This document shows positions 1 through 6,688 of a DNA stretch of 6,694 nt, piece after piece. The position numbers and the translations under genes are program-made. The stretch's first letter is position 1; each line of letters starts with the position of its first letter. The notes beneath the pieces were generated by a model. That model was not told the origin of the DNA. It ran no database searches and saw only the letters and a program-made list of their open reading frames with translations. Source of the DNA: Paracoccaceae bacterium (GTDB taxonomy: Bacteria; Pseudomonadota; Alphaproteobacteria; Rhodobacterales; Rhodobacteraceae); the NCBI GenBank assembly GCA_003500165.1, contig DNSZ01000287.1, positions 6,298-12,991 of the forward strand. The letters run 5' to 3'.

Positions 1-2891
1 GGGCGGTAGCTTGCCGCGTCGAGCGACACCTCAAGGAAATCGGGCGTGGCGGCGGCATCCGCGCCGCCATACCCGCCGGCATCGAAAACGATCGAGGCGA
101 TGGCAAAGGCGCCGTCGGTCCGCGCGACCTCCAGCTCATAGCGGCCCCAATCGACGGCGGCCGCGATTGCCGCGGGCGCGTCACCGCTTTGCAGGGTGCC
201 TTCGGCGATGCGCGTGCGCCGCGTGATCGGTTCCCAGCGCCATTCGCCGCCGAGCCTGTACCACTGATACTGCCGTTCAAGCCGGGTCAGCGTCCAATCC
301 AGATTGGCCGCGATCGGCGTGCCCCGGGCATCGAGCGCGATCACCTCGAAACGGGCCTCGGCCTCCATCGGCGCCACCCCGTCAAAGCCGGGCTTGATCC
401 CGATCAGCGCGGCCTCGCCGGTGACCGGCCGGGTCAGCCGGCGTTCGATCGGCCGGCCCGAGCCTTCGGCAACCCGAACGATCGCGGTGGCCTGCAGCGG
501 TCCGTATGCGACGTCGATTTCGGGCAGTTCGATCGGCGTGGTCAGGCGGCCATCGGGTCCGGTTCGCAGATCGGGCGGCAACGCGGCATAACGCGGGGTG
601 CGGTCGGCGTCATGCGGGCCAAAGCGATAGCCGGGAAACCCGTCCAGCGTGTCGACGCCGCGCAGCGCGACCTCGCCCTCGACCGGCAGATCGCCCGCCG
701 GGGCGCCGAACAGATAGCGTGCCGCGACCGACAGCTCGGGCGTGTCGCGCAGCCCGATCGGACCGTCGGGCAACGTCAGTTCGGCATCGATCCGTTCGGG
801 CAGGAATTCCTCGACCAGCAGCGCGGTGCTGGCGATCGCGGGCGCCTCAGGGTCGGTGTGGATCGCCAGCCGCCAGCGGCCCCGCGGCACGGTCGCCGAG
901 GTCGCAAAGGCAAAGACATGACCGCCCGCCACGCCGCCATCGCTGACCAGGCGGCGGTATTCCACCCCGTCGGGCCGGGTCAGGATCGCGGTCACCGGCA
1001 GGCCCGGGATCGCGGCGGCCCGGTCGTCGCGGGTCAGCACGGTGGCGTGGATCGTCTCGCCCGGCCGATAGGCGCCCCGATCGGTGGTCAGAAACGCATC
1101 GACCGGCCCGGCCGGCGCCCGGCCCGCGACCCCGCGATCGGACAGGTCGAATTCGGGTTCGGTCAGCGACAGGAAGGTCAGGTCGCCGCCATCCTGCGCC
1201 AGCACCAGCGCCGGGGCGGCCCCGCCGGTGCCATTCAGCAGGCCCGGCGCAAAGCGCGCATAGCCGTCGGCGTCGGTCGTCGCCGCGGCCAGCACCGCGT
1301 TGGAACGCGCCAGCAGCCGCACCCGCACCCCGGCCCGCGCCCTTGCATCGCCCAACCCGCGCAGGAACACATGCAGCCCGTCGGTGCCCGACAGGGTGGC
1401 CAGCCCCAGATCGGAGACCACGAACCACTGCGCCGCGGCCATGTCGTCGCGCGGTCCGGCATCGGGCAGGCGGGCCAGCAGCACGTAGATGCCGGGCGCC
1501 AGCGTGCCCAATTCGTCCGACAGCGGCAGCCGGGTGGTGACCTCGGCGTTGAGCGTCATCTCGACCGTGCCGCTGCCCTGCCACACGGTTTCGGCCAGCC
1601 CCTCGGTCAGCTGATTGGCCCGCCAAGTGTCAAGCGGGCGCGCGAACAGGTCGTCCTGAATGGCTTGCAGGATCGTCCGGTCCGACATCCGGTGCAGCGA
1701 CAGGGCCACCTCGTCGGTGTTCAGGGTGACGACGGGCAGGGTCACCTCGCCCGTCGCCGGCAGCAAATAGGCGCGGCCGGGAAACCGCACAGCCGGTTCG
1801 CGGTCGCCCACCCAAAGCGCCAGATCGACGGTCTTGTGCAGGGCTTCGCCCGAGGCCGCGGGCAGGCCCTCGCGCAGGCCGATGCTGTAGCGGGTGGCGT
1901 GGCGGACCCCGCCGATGCACAGCGTGCGGTCGTCGACCTCCACGGTCAGGCCCGGCTCGGGCAACCGGACGAAAGGCGCATAGTCGCGGCCCGCCGGTAC
2001 CAGGGCCTCGGAGAAGATCGCGCAAATCCGCGGCTCGGCCAGTTCGCTTTCGACCTGGGTGTCGACCACGCGGAACCCGTATTTGGCGATGGCGGCGTCA
2101 AGCGCCCGCGCGGTGTCGTCATCGGGGGCGATGTCCAGCGCCATCCGCAGCGCCCCGATCATGTCGCGGCCGCGCCGCTGATCTTCCAGCGCCGATGCCA
2201 GCAATCGCAGCGCATCGACGCGCAGCGCCGTATCGTCGGTCCGCAGATAGGCGTTGATCGCGCCGAGCGTGGCGGTGTCGCGCCGCGACCAGTCGCTAGG
2301 CCAGCTGGACATCGTCCCCTGCGCGACCCGCGACATCAGCAGCCAGTGTTCGCGCGCGTCGGTCCGCATCGTGGCGGTCGCCGCGCGGCGAAACCCGCCC
2401 GACCCGCGCAGTGTCCGGCCGCCATCCGGTCCCAGCAGCGCCGCAAGATCGCGATAGCCCGGCAGGCTTTCATTCGCCAGGTCGAGTGCGAAGCGGCGCG
2501 CCTGGTCCAGATCCTCGGGCGCCAGGAAACCCCGCAGCTCGGCCGCCCGTTCGGCGCCCAGTGCCATCTCGGCCTCGGACTTGGCCACGACCCGGCCCGA
2601 CAGCGCCCCGTCAAAGGCCTCGGGCGCGCCGGCCCGCGCCTTTGGGAAACAGGCATTCGCCCGGCTGTTATAGGTGAAGGCCGCGCAGCGCGGATCGGCC
2701 AGGCAGGCGGTTCCGCAGGCCTCGAGCGTCGTCTCGAAAATCTGCCGCAGATCGCCGCCGGGCAGGTCGACATCGTGGCTGAGGACGAATCGGCGGTCGG
2801 GAACCGGGTTGGACTGGCCTTGCGCCTGCGCCGCGGAAAGCCCGGCCAGGGCAAAGACAAGGCCGAAAGCAACGAGAAGAACAGGGCGCAT
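1..2891 (-). CDS. Alpha-2-macroglobulin family protein with N-terminal PAN/apple-like segment, secreted (C-terminal part outside window)
   Basis: Bacterial alpha-2-macroglobulins are large envelope proteins thought to trap foreign proteases in the periplasm, often beside the peptidoglycan synthase PbpC. Seen here: about 963 codons read without a stop from ATG at 2891 to the window edge, roughly half the usual family length (about 1,600-1,900 aa). The start is supported by GGAGG at 2898-2902, six bases upstream. Residues 1-23 form a Sec signal peptide (MRPVLL..., hydrophobic core, AQA cleavage site at 21-23). There is no lipobox cysteine, unlike lipoprotein relatives such as E. coli YfhM. Residues about 35-95 resemble a PAN/apple fold, with Cys59, 63, 69 and 81 around CAAFTYN. 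Macroglobulin-type beta domains follow: LCIGG...GLREGLP at 324-344 (Cys290 and Cys325 could pair), QWFVVSDLGL at 488-497, DRGAYRPGE at 604-612, and the start of another domain (DAASYRP) at the edge. The thioester (CxEQ) region lies beyond the window, so its presence is unknown. The gene is divergent from glpD. The family call is firm; the physiological role is inferred from the family. Confidence 0.88.
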   Translation of the reverse strand, partial: MRPVLLVAFGLVFALAGLSAAQAQGQSNPVPDRRFVLSHDVDLPGGDLRQIFETTLEACGTACLADPRCAAFTYNSRANACFPKARAGAPEAFDGALSGRVVAKSEAEMALGAERAAELRGFLAPEDLDQARRFALDLANESLPGYRDLAALLGPDGGRTLRGSGGFRRAATATMRTDAREHWLLMSRVAQGTMSSWPSDWSRRDTATLGAINAYLRTDDTALRVDALRLLASALEDQRRGRDMIGALRMALDIAPDDDTARALDAAIAKYGFRVVDTQVESELAEPRICAIFSEALVPAGRDYAPFVRLPEPGLTVEVDDRTLCIGGVRHATRYSIGLREGLPAASGEALHKTVDLALWVGDREPAVRFPGRAYLLPATGEVTLPVVTLNTDEVALSLHRMSDRTILQAIQDDLFARPLDTWRANQLTEGLAETVWQGSGTVEMTLNAEVTTRLPLSDELGTLAPGIYVLLARLPDAGPRDDMAAAQWFVVSDLGLATLSGTDGLHVFLRGLGDARARAGVRVRLLARSNAVLAAATTDADGYARFAPGLLNGTGGAAPALVLAQDGGDLTFLSLTEPEFDLSDRGVAGRAPAGPVDAFLTTDRGAYRPGETIHATVLTRDDRAAAIPGLPVTAILTRPDGVEYRRLVSDGGVAGGHVFAFATSATVPRGRWRLAIHTDPEAPAIASTALLVEEFLPERIDAELTLPDGPIGLRDTPELSVAARYLFGAPAGDLPVEGEVALRGVDTLDGFPGYRFGPHDADRTPRYAALPPDLRTGPDGRLTTPIELPEIDVAYGPLQATAIVRVAEGSGRPIERRLTRPVTGEAALIGIKPGFDGVAPMEAEARFEVIALDARGTPIAANLDWTLTRLERQYQWYRLGGEWRWEPITRRTRIAEGTLQSGDAPAAIAAAVDWGRYELEVARTDGAFAIASIVFDAGGYGGADAAATPDFLEVSLDAASYR

Positions 2892-2897
2892 GGCGGG

Positions 2898-2902
2898 CCT
2901 CC
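2898..2902 (-). promoter_or_regulatory. Shine-Dalgarno of the alpha-2-macroglobulin gene
   Basis: Minus-strand GGAGG lies six bases before the ATG at 2889-2891. It is a perfect match to the anti-Shine-Dalgarno core at ideal spacing. The encoded N-terminus begins a signal peptide exactly at this ATG, so the site fixes the start. Confidence 0.8.
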
Positions 2903-2917
2903 GACAGGGAATGGCGC

Positions 2918-2947
2918 AGCCTGTCACAGGCCGCCCGCCCCGGGCAA
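2918..2947 (-). promoter_or_regulatory. Weak candidate promoter for the alpha-2-macroglobulin gene
   Basis: On the minus strand, TTGCCC (2942-2947) is a fair -35 element. It is followed after 18 bases by CAGGCT (2918-2923), a poor -10 match. A transcript would start near 2911 and leave a leader of about 20 nt carrying the GGAGG site. The geometry is good but the -10 is weak, so this is a suggestion only. Confidence 0.25.
2919..2931. repeat. 13-bp perfect palindrome, possible operator
   Basis: GCCTGT-C-ACAGGC has 6-bp arms around one central base. After one mismatch on each side, two further pairs extend the symmetry to 2916-2934. It overlaps the candidate -10 element and sits 28 bp upstream of the alpha-2-macroglobulin start, where a repressor could act. 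No regulator is known to me for this exact sequence. In DNA this rich in GC, short palindromes also arise by chance. Confidence 0.35.
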
Positions 2948-3181
2948 GCCCGCCGCCCCCCTGGCGCCGATGGCCCGGCGGACAGGCCGGCCGGGGGGAA
3001 TGGCTGGACCGGCGCCGGCCCGCGGCCTAAGGGTAGGGCGACGACCATGGGGGCGCATCGACCATGAACCTTCGCCAGTGGCCAAACGCAATGCCCGCAC
3101 CGGCATCGCCGGCTGGCGGCCTCGGCCGGCCGTCGGCGGCCCGGTGGACCGGCATCCCGATCCCTGTCCTCGACCGGACCC

Positions 3182-4804
3182 ATGCTGCCCAACCCGTCTG
3201 AGCCGGGCGCGCCGCCCGTCGACCTGTTCGTCATCGGCGGCGGCGTGAATGGCTGCGGCATCGCGCGGGACGCCGCCGGCCGGGGCCTGTCGGTGGCGCT
3301 GGCCGAAAAGGACGATCTGGGCGGCGCGACCTCTTCGGCCTCGACCAAGCTGTTCCATGGCGGGTTGCGGTATCTCGAATATCTCGAGGTCGGGCTGGTG
3401 CGCCACGCGCTGATCGAACGCGAGGTGCTGTTGCAGGCGATGCCGCATATCGCCTGGCCGATGCGGTTCGTCCTGCCCTACGACCCGGCGATGCGGTTCG
3501 ATGTGGAAACGCCCGTCTCGCGCATCATGGCCGTGGCGATGCCCTGGATGCGCGGGCGCCGCCCGGCCTGGATGATCCGCGCGGGGCTGTTCCTGTACGA
3601 TCATCTGGGCGGGCGAAAACTGCTGCCCGGAACGCGGAGCGTGCGGCTGGCCGGCACGCCGCTGGGCGCGCCACTCGATGACCGCTTCGACCGGGCCTTC
3701 GAATACTCCGATTGCTGGGTCGAGGATTCGCGTCTGGTGGTGCTGAACGCCCGCGACGCCGCTGCCCGTGGGGCGCGAATCATGCCGCGAACGCGCGTCG
3801 TTTCGGCCGAACGGGTCGGCGATCTGTGGCGGGTCGAGCTGGCGCATGACGGCAGCCGGGCCGCGGTCATGGCCCGCGCGCTGGTCAATGCCGGCGGGCC
3901 CTGGGTCGATGACGTGATCCGCAACGTGGTGCGCAGCAATTCGGCCGCCCATGTCCGGCTGGTGCGGGGCAGCCACATCGTTACCCGCAAGCTGTTCGAC
4001 CATGACCGTTGCTATTTCTTCCAGGGCCGCGACGGGCGGATCATCTTCGCGATCCCCTATGAGGGCGACTTCACCCTGATCGGCACCACCGAGGCCGAGC
4101 ATCAGGACATCGCCGAGCCGCCGGTCTGCACCGCCGAAGAGATGCGCTATCTGCTCGACTTCGCGTCGCAGTATTTCCGCAAGCCGGTGACCGAGGCCGA
4201 TGTCGTCTGGACCTATTCCGGGGTGCGGCCGCTTTACGATGACGGGTCCAGCTCGGCCACGGCGGCGACGCGGGACTATGTGCTGCGCTTCGATGGCGGG
4301 GCCGGGGCGCCGCTTCTCAATGTCTTCGGCGGCAAGATCACCACCTACCGGCGTCTGGCCGAGGCGGCGGTCGCCAGGCTGGCGCCGCATTTCCCGCAGG
4401 CCGGCCCGGCCTGGACGGCCGGGGTGGCGCTGCCCGGCGGCGATTTTCCGGTCACCGGCGTTGCCGATCTGCAGGCCGGCCTGTGCCGGGACTTTCCGTT
4501 TCTGGATGCGGCCTGGGCGCATCGGCTGGTCCGCGCCTATGGGACCGAGGCGCGGGTCTGGCTGGACGGCGCGCGCAGCGCCGACGATCTGGGCCCGGCC
4601 TTCGGGGCGACGATCACGGCGCGCGAACTCGACTGGGCGGTCGATCGGGAATGGGTCCGCACCGGCGCCGATTTCCTGTGGCGGCGCACCCGGCTGGGGC
4701 TGCGCACGACCGCCGACGAGGCCGCCGCCATCGATGCCCATGTGCGCGCCCGATCGGGGGCCGAACCGGCGGCGGGCGATGAAAGCGGGGCGCGAGGCGG
4801 ATAA
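3182..4804 (+). CDS. glpD: Glycerol-3-phosphate dehydrogenase, FAD-dependent, aerobic type
   Basis: GlpD oxidises sn-glycerol 3-phosphate to dihydroxyacetone phosphate at the cytoplasmic membrane and passes electrons through FAD to ubiquinone, linking glycerol and phospholipid breakdown to respiration. The 540-residue product (E. coli about 501) shows the whole family pattern: FAD dinucleotide fold VIGGGVNG at 17-24, GlpD signature from GGATSS to HGGLRYLE at 47-66, NAGGPWVDD at 236-244, TYSGVRPL with Arg349 (matching the substrate-binding arginine of E. coli GlpD by recalled alignment), and NVFGGKITTYR at 380-390. The C-terminal DAO_C helical domain contains WAVDREWVRTGADFLWRR, followed by a short Ala/Gly-rich tail. 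It is a peripheral membrane enzyme with no signal peptide. ATG 3182 is chosen because it precedes the FAD motif by a typical distance and the next in-frame GTG falls inside that motif; no clear Shine-Dalgarno precedes it. No glpK, glpF or glpR lies in the window, so the gene appears solitary here. The function call is firm. Confidence 0.96.
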   Translation: MLPNPSEPGAPPVDLFVIGGGVNGCGIARDAAGRGLSVALAEKDDLGGATSSASTKLFHGGLRYLEYLEVGLVRHALIEREVLLQAMPHIAWPMRFVLPYDPAMRFDVETPVSRIMAVAMPWMRGRRPAWMIRAGLFLYDHLGGRKLLPGTRSVRLAGTPLGAPLDDRFDRAFEYSDCWVEDSRLVVLNARDAAARGARIMPRTRVVSAERVGDLWRVELAHDGSRAAVMARALVNAGGPWVDDVIRNVVRSNSAAHVRLVRGSHIVTRKLFDHDRCYFFQGRDGRIIFAIPYEGDFTLIGTTEAEHQDIAEPPVCTAEEMRYLLDFASQYFRKPVTEADVVWTYSGVRPLYDDGSSSATAATRDYVLRFDGGAGAPLLNVFGGKITTYRRLAEAAVARLAPHFPQAGPAWTAGVALPGGDFPVTGVADLQAGLCRDFPFLDAAWAHRLVRAYGTEARVWLDGARSADDLGPAFGATITARELDWAVDREWVRTGADFLWRRTRLGLRTTADEAAAIDAHVRARSGAEPAAGDESGARGG

Positions 4805-4827
4805 CGGTCATTCTCGAAGACCGTTGT
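4801..4827. terminator. Hairpin in the convergent glpD/metG junction, possible bidirectional terminator
   Basis: AACGGTC (4803-4809) and GACCGTT (4819-4825) form a perfect 7-bp stem around a 9-nt loop. The stem can be extended by a T-G wobble and an A-T pair to 4801-4827, and it includes the glpD stop codon TAA. The only gap between the two convergent genes is 40 bp, so one symmetric structure could end both transcripts. Neither side has a run of T, so it is not a canonical intrinsic terminator. Alternatives are a 3'-end stabilising hairpin with Rho-dependent termination, or chance. Confidence 0.4.
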
Positions 4828-4844
4828 CATGAGCGGCAATTCGT

Positions 4845-6563
4845 TCAGCCCCGCCCGCCCGCGAACCGGTCGTGCCATTCGATACGCTGCGCATCCGTGA
4901 TCTTGTCGAACAGGTTGCCTGGCACGCTGAAGCCGTGGCCCGGCGGCAGGGCGGTCAGCGCGGTTTTCACATCGTCGGGCCAGGCCCGGTCGTCGGTCTG
5001 CAGCGCGGCGCACAGCGCGTCCGCCGTATGCGGGATGAACGGCGCCGACAGGACCGCATAGAGCCGGATCAGGTTCAGCGACAGCCGGATGATCGCGGCG
5101 GCCCGGTCGGGGTCCTCCTTGAACGCCGCCCAGGGCGCGGCCGCCTGCAGATATTCGTTGCCCGCCACCCAGATCGCGCGCAGCTCGGCGGCCGATTTGC
5201 GCACCTCGATCGCGTCCATATGGGCGGCATAGGCGGCCAGGCGGGCCTGCAATTCGGCGATCAGCGCGTCCTCCTGCGGCCCCCATTCCCCGCCCCCCGG
5301 CACGGCTTCGCCGAACCGCGTGCGGCAGAACTTGGTCACCCGGCTGACGAAATTGCCCAGAACGTCGGCCAGGTCCTTGTTGACCGCGGTCTGGAACCCC
5401 TCCCAGGTGAATTCGGAATCGCCCGTCTCGGGGGCATGGCTCAGCAGCCACCAGCGCCACGCATCGGCCGGCAGAATCTCCAGCGCGTCGTCCATGAACA
5501 CGCCGCGCCCCTGGCTGGTGGAAAACTGCCCGCCATCATAGGTCAGGTAGTTGAACGACTTGATATAATCGACCAGCTTCCACGGCTCGCCCGAGCCCAT
5601 CAGCGTGGCCGGGAAGGACAGGGTGTGGAACGGCACGTTGTCCTTGCCCATGAACTGGACATAGCGCACATCCCCGGCGCCCTGATCGGTGCGCCACCAG
5701 CGCTGCCAGGCATCCGCATCGAGGCCCTGCGCCTCGGCCCATTCGGCGCCGCAGGCGATGTATTCGATGGGCGCGTCGAACCAGACATAGAAGACCTTGC
5801 CTTCCATCCCCGGCCAGTCCGCGTCGCCCTTCCGCACCGGAATGCCCCAGTCGAGGTCGCGGGTGATGCCGCGGTCGCGCAGCCCGTCGCCGTCATGCAG
5901 CCATTTCCTGGCGATCGAGGTGGTCAGCACCGGCCAGCCGGTCTGCCCGTCGAGCCACGCATCGAGCCGCTCCTGCATCGCCGATTGGCGCAGGTACAGG
6001 TGCTTCGTTTCGCGCATTTCCAGATCGGTGGCGCCCGAGATCGCGCTGCGCGGGTCGATCAGGTCGGTCGGGTCAAGCTGCTTGGTGCAGTTCTCGCACT
6101 GGTCGCCGCGCGCATGCGCATAGCCGCAATTCGGGCACGTCCCCTCGACATAGCGGTCGGGCAGGAACCGCCCGTCGGTCGGTGAATAGACCTGCCGTTC
6201 GCTGCGCTCCTCGATCAGGCCGGCCTCGGCCAGCCGGCCCGCAAAATGCTGCGTCAGGCGGTGGTTCTGCGGGCTCGACGACCGGCCGAAATGATCGAAG
6301 GACAGGCCGAACCCGTCGCCAAGCCGCTTTTGCACGCCGTGCATCCAGGCGCAGTAATCGGCGACCGGCAGGCCCGCCTTGGCGGCGGCCAGTTCGGCCG
6401 GCGTGCCATGTTCGTCGGTGGCGCACAGAAACAGCACCTCGTGGCCGCGGGCGCGCATGTAGCGGGCAAACAGGTCGGCCGGCAGCATGCTGCCGACCAG
6501 ATTGCCCAGATGCTTGACGCCATTGATGTAAGGCAGGGCGGAGGTGATCAGGATCCGGGCCAT
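4845..6563 (-). CDS. metG: Methionyl-tRNA synthetase (short form, zinc-knuckle type)
   Basis: This cytoplasmic class I aminoacyl-tRNA synthetase charges tRNA-Met with methionine using ATP and supplies both initiator and elongator Met-tRNA. The 572-residue product opens with SALPYINGVKHLGN, giving the HIGH-type ATP motif HLGN at 18-21. The family block CATDEHGTP lies at 47-55. The connective-peptide zinc knuckle has two CxxC pairs (Cys143/146 and Cys156/159). The conserved VWFDAPIEYI and FMGKDNVPFH follow. The KMSKS-equivalent loop reads QFSTS at 346-350, with no lysine. The last third is the helical anticodon-binding domain (KDLADVLGNFVSRVTKFC onward). There is no C-terminal EMAP/Trbp111-like tRNA-binding domain, as expected for a product of this length. 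The start is fixed by GAGGAG (6570-6575) six bases upstream and by the canonical N-terminus MARILITSALPY. The gene is convergent with glpD and divergent from a probable gene at 6689. Confidence 0.97.
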   Translation of the reverse strand: MARILITSALPYINGVKHLGNLVGSMLPADLFARYMRARGHEVLFLCATDEHGTPAELAAAKAGLPVADYCAWMHGVQKRLGDGFGLSFDHFGRSSSPQNHRLTQHFAGRLAEAGLIEERSERQVYSPTDGRFLPDRYVEGTCPNCGYAHARGDQCENCTKQLDPTDLIDPRSAISGATDLEMRETKHLYLRQSAMQERLDAWLDGQTGWPVLTTSIARKWLHDGDGLRDRGITRDLDWGIPVRKGDADWPGMEGKVFYVWFDAPIEYIACGAEWAEAQGLDADAWQRWWRTDQGAGDVRYVQFMGKDNVPFHTLSFPATLMGSGEPWKLVDYIKSFNYLTYDGGQFSTSQGRGVFMDDALEILPADAWRWWLLSHAPETGDSEFTWEGFQTAVNKDLADVLGNFVSRVTKFCRTRFGEAVPGGGEWGPQEDALIAELQARLAAYAAHMDAIEVRKSAAELRAIWVAGNEYLQAAAPWAAFKEDPDRAAAIIRLSLNLIRLYAVLSAPFIPHTADALCAALQTDDRAWPDDVKTALTALPPGHGFSVPGNLFDKITDAQRIEWHDRFAGGRG

Positions 6564-6569
6564 CGGGCG

Positions 6570-6575
6570 CTCCTC
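6570..6575 (-). promoter_or_regulatory. Shine-Dalgarno of metG
   Basis: Minus-strand GAGGAG is separated by six bases from ATG at 6561-6563. It confirms the metG start, which also matches the conserved N-terminus. No convincing metG promoter is visible upstream; GCTAAACA (6591-6598, minus) is the only A/T-rich patch and has no -35 partner. Confidence 0.75.
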
Positions 6576-6621
6576 GCTGGGACGCGGCGGTGTTTAGCGG
6601 ATTGCCCCGGCGCAGGCGAGA

Positions 6622-6655
6622 GGGGGTTGACCCCCCGCACAGATGCGTCATCCTG
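6622..6655 (+). promoter_or_regulatory. Candidate promoter for the gene starting at 6689, with -35 inside a palindrome
   Basis: TTGACC (6627-6632) matches five of six bases of the -35 consensus. The region 16-18 bases downstream (CATCCT/ATCCTG, 6649-6655) is a poor -10. The -35 is embedded in the 14-bp symmetric element GGGGGT-TG-ACCCCC (6622-6635), which could be an operator controlling the rightward gene or metG. The -10 weakness keeps confidence low. Confidence 0.22.
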
Positions 6656-6688
6656 CCGCGGCACTTTGGTCGTAGTCGGGAGGCCGCC

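Larger units (their letters stand above)
2892..3181. other. Divergent intergenic region between the alpha-2-macroglobulin gene and glpD
   Basis: This 290-bp GC-rich gap carries the control regions of two divergent genes. On the macroglobulin side there is a strong ribosome site, a weak promoter candidate and a palindrome. On the glpD side I see no convincing -35/-10 pair, no site resembling the E. coli GlpR operator and no Shine-Dalgarno. Short symmetric or repeated elements are present: CGACCATG twice (3042-3049 and 3059-3066), CCGGC-ATC-GCCGG (3100-3112), CGGCCGGCCG (3123-3132), and ACCGGCATC twice (3099-3107 and 3148-3156). I see no structural RNA or credible small gene. Confidence 0.6.

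Noticed and set aside
847..2872. Several minus-strand frames (847-1626, 1630-2025, 2336-2872) that could be read as separate small genes or pieces of a broken gene
   Set aside because: They are in other frames than the continuous macroglobulin reading frame from 2891. The true frame has no stop or frameshift down to position 1, checked by codon phase at several conserved motifs.
3100..3132. GC-only palindromes (CCGGC-ATC-GCCGG, CGGCCGGCCG) as glpD operators
   Set aside because: They are short and made almost only of G and C, so they are expected by chance at this base composition, and they do not resemble the E. coli GlpR site as I recall it.
3064..3201. A 45-codon plus-strand frame before and into glpD as a real small protein
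   Set aside because: It has only a weak G-run upstream, no recognisable features, and a Pro/Ala/Gly-rich product typical of random high-GC sequence. It is kept only as a possible translational-coupling element.
189..3248. A 1,019-codon plus-strand open frame antisense to the alpha-2-macroglobulin gene
   Set aside because: The product is low-complexity (Arg/Gly/Gln/Pro/Ala-rich) with no recognisable domain. The opposite strand gives a clear secreted macroglobulin with signal peptide and ribosome site. High-GC codon usage leaves antisense frames open.
2924..4741. A 605-codon minus-strand open frame antisense to glpD
   Set aside because: It has a composition-driven sequence without family motifs and lies across the fully recognisable GlpD coding sequence.
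4537..5460. A 307-codon minus-strand open frame spanning the glpD/metG junction
   Set aside because: It is an off-frame reading of metG continuing antisense into glpD. It has no motif and is incompatible with both well-supported genes.
4872..6185. A 437-codon plus-strand open frame antisense to metG
   Set aside because: It is a mirror of MetG codons, Arg/Gly/Pro-rich, without a domain. MetG on the other strand is certain.
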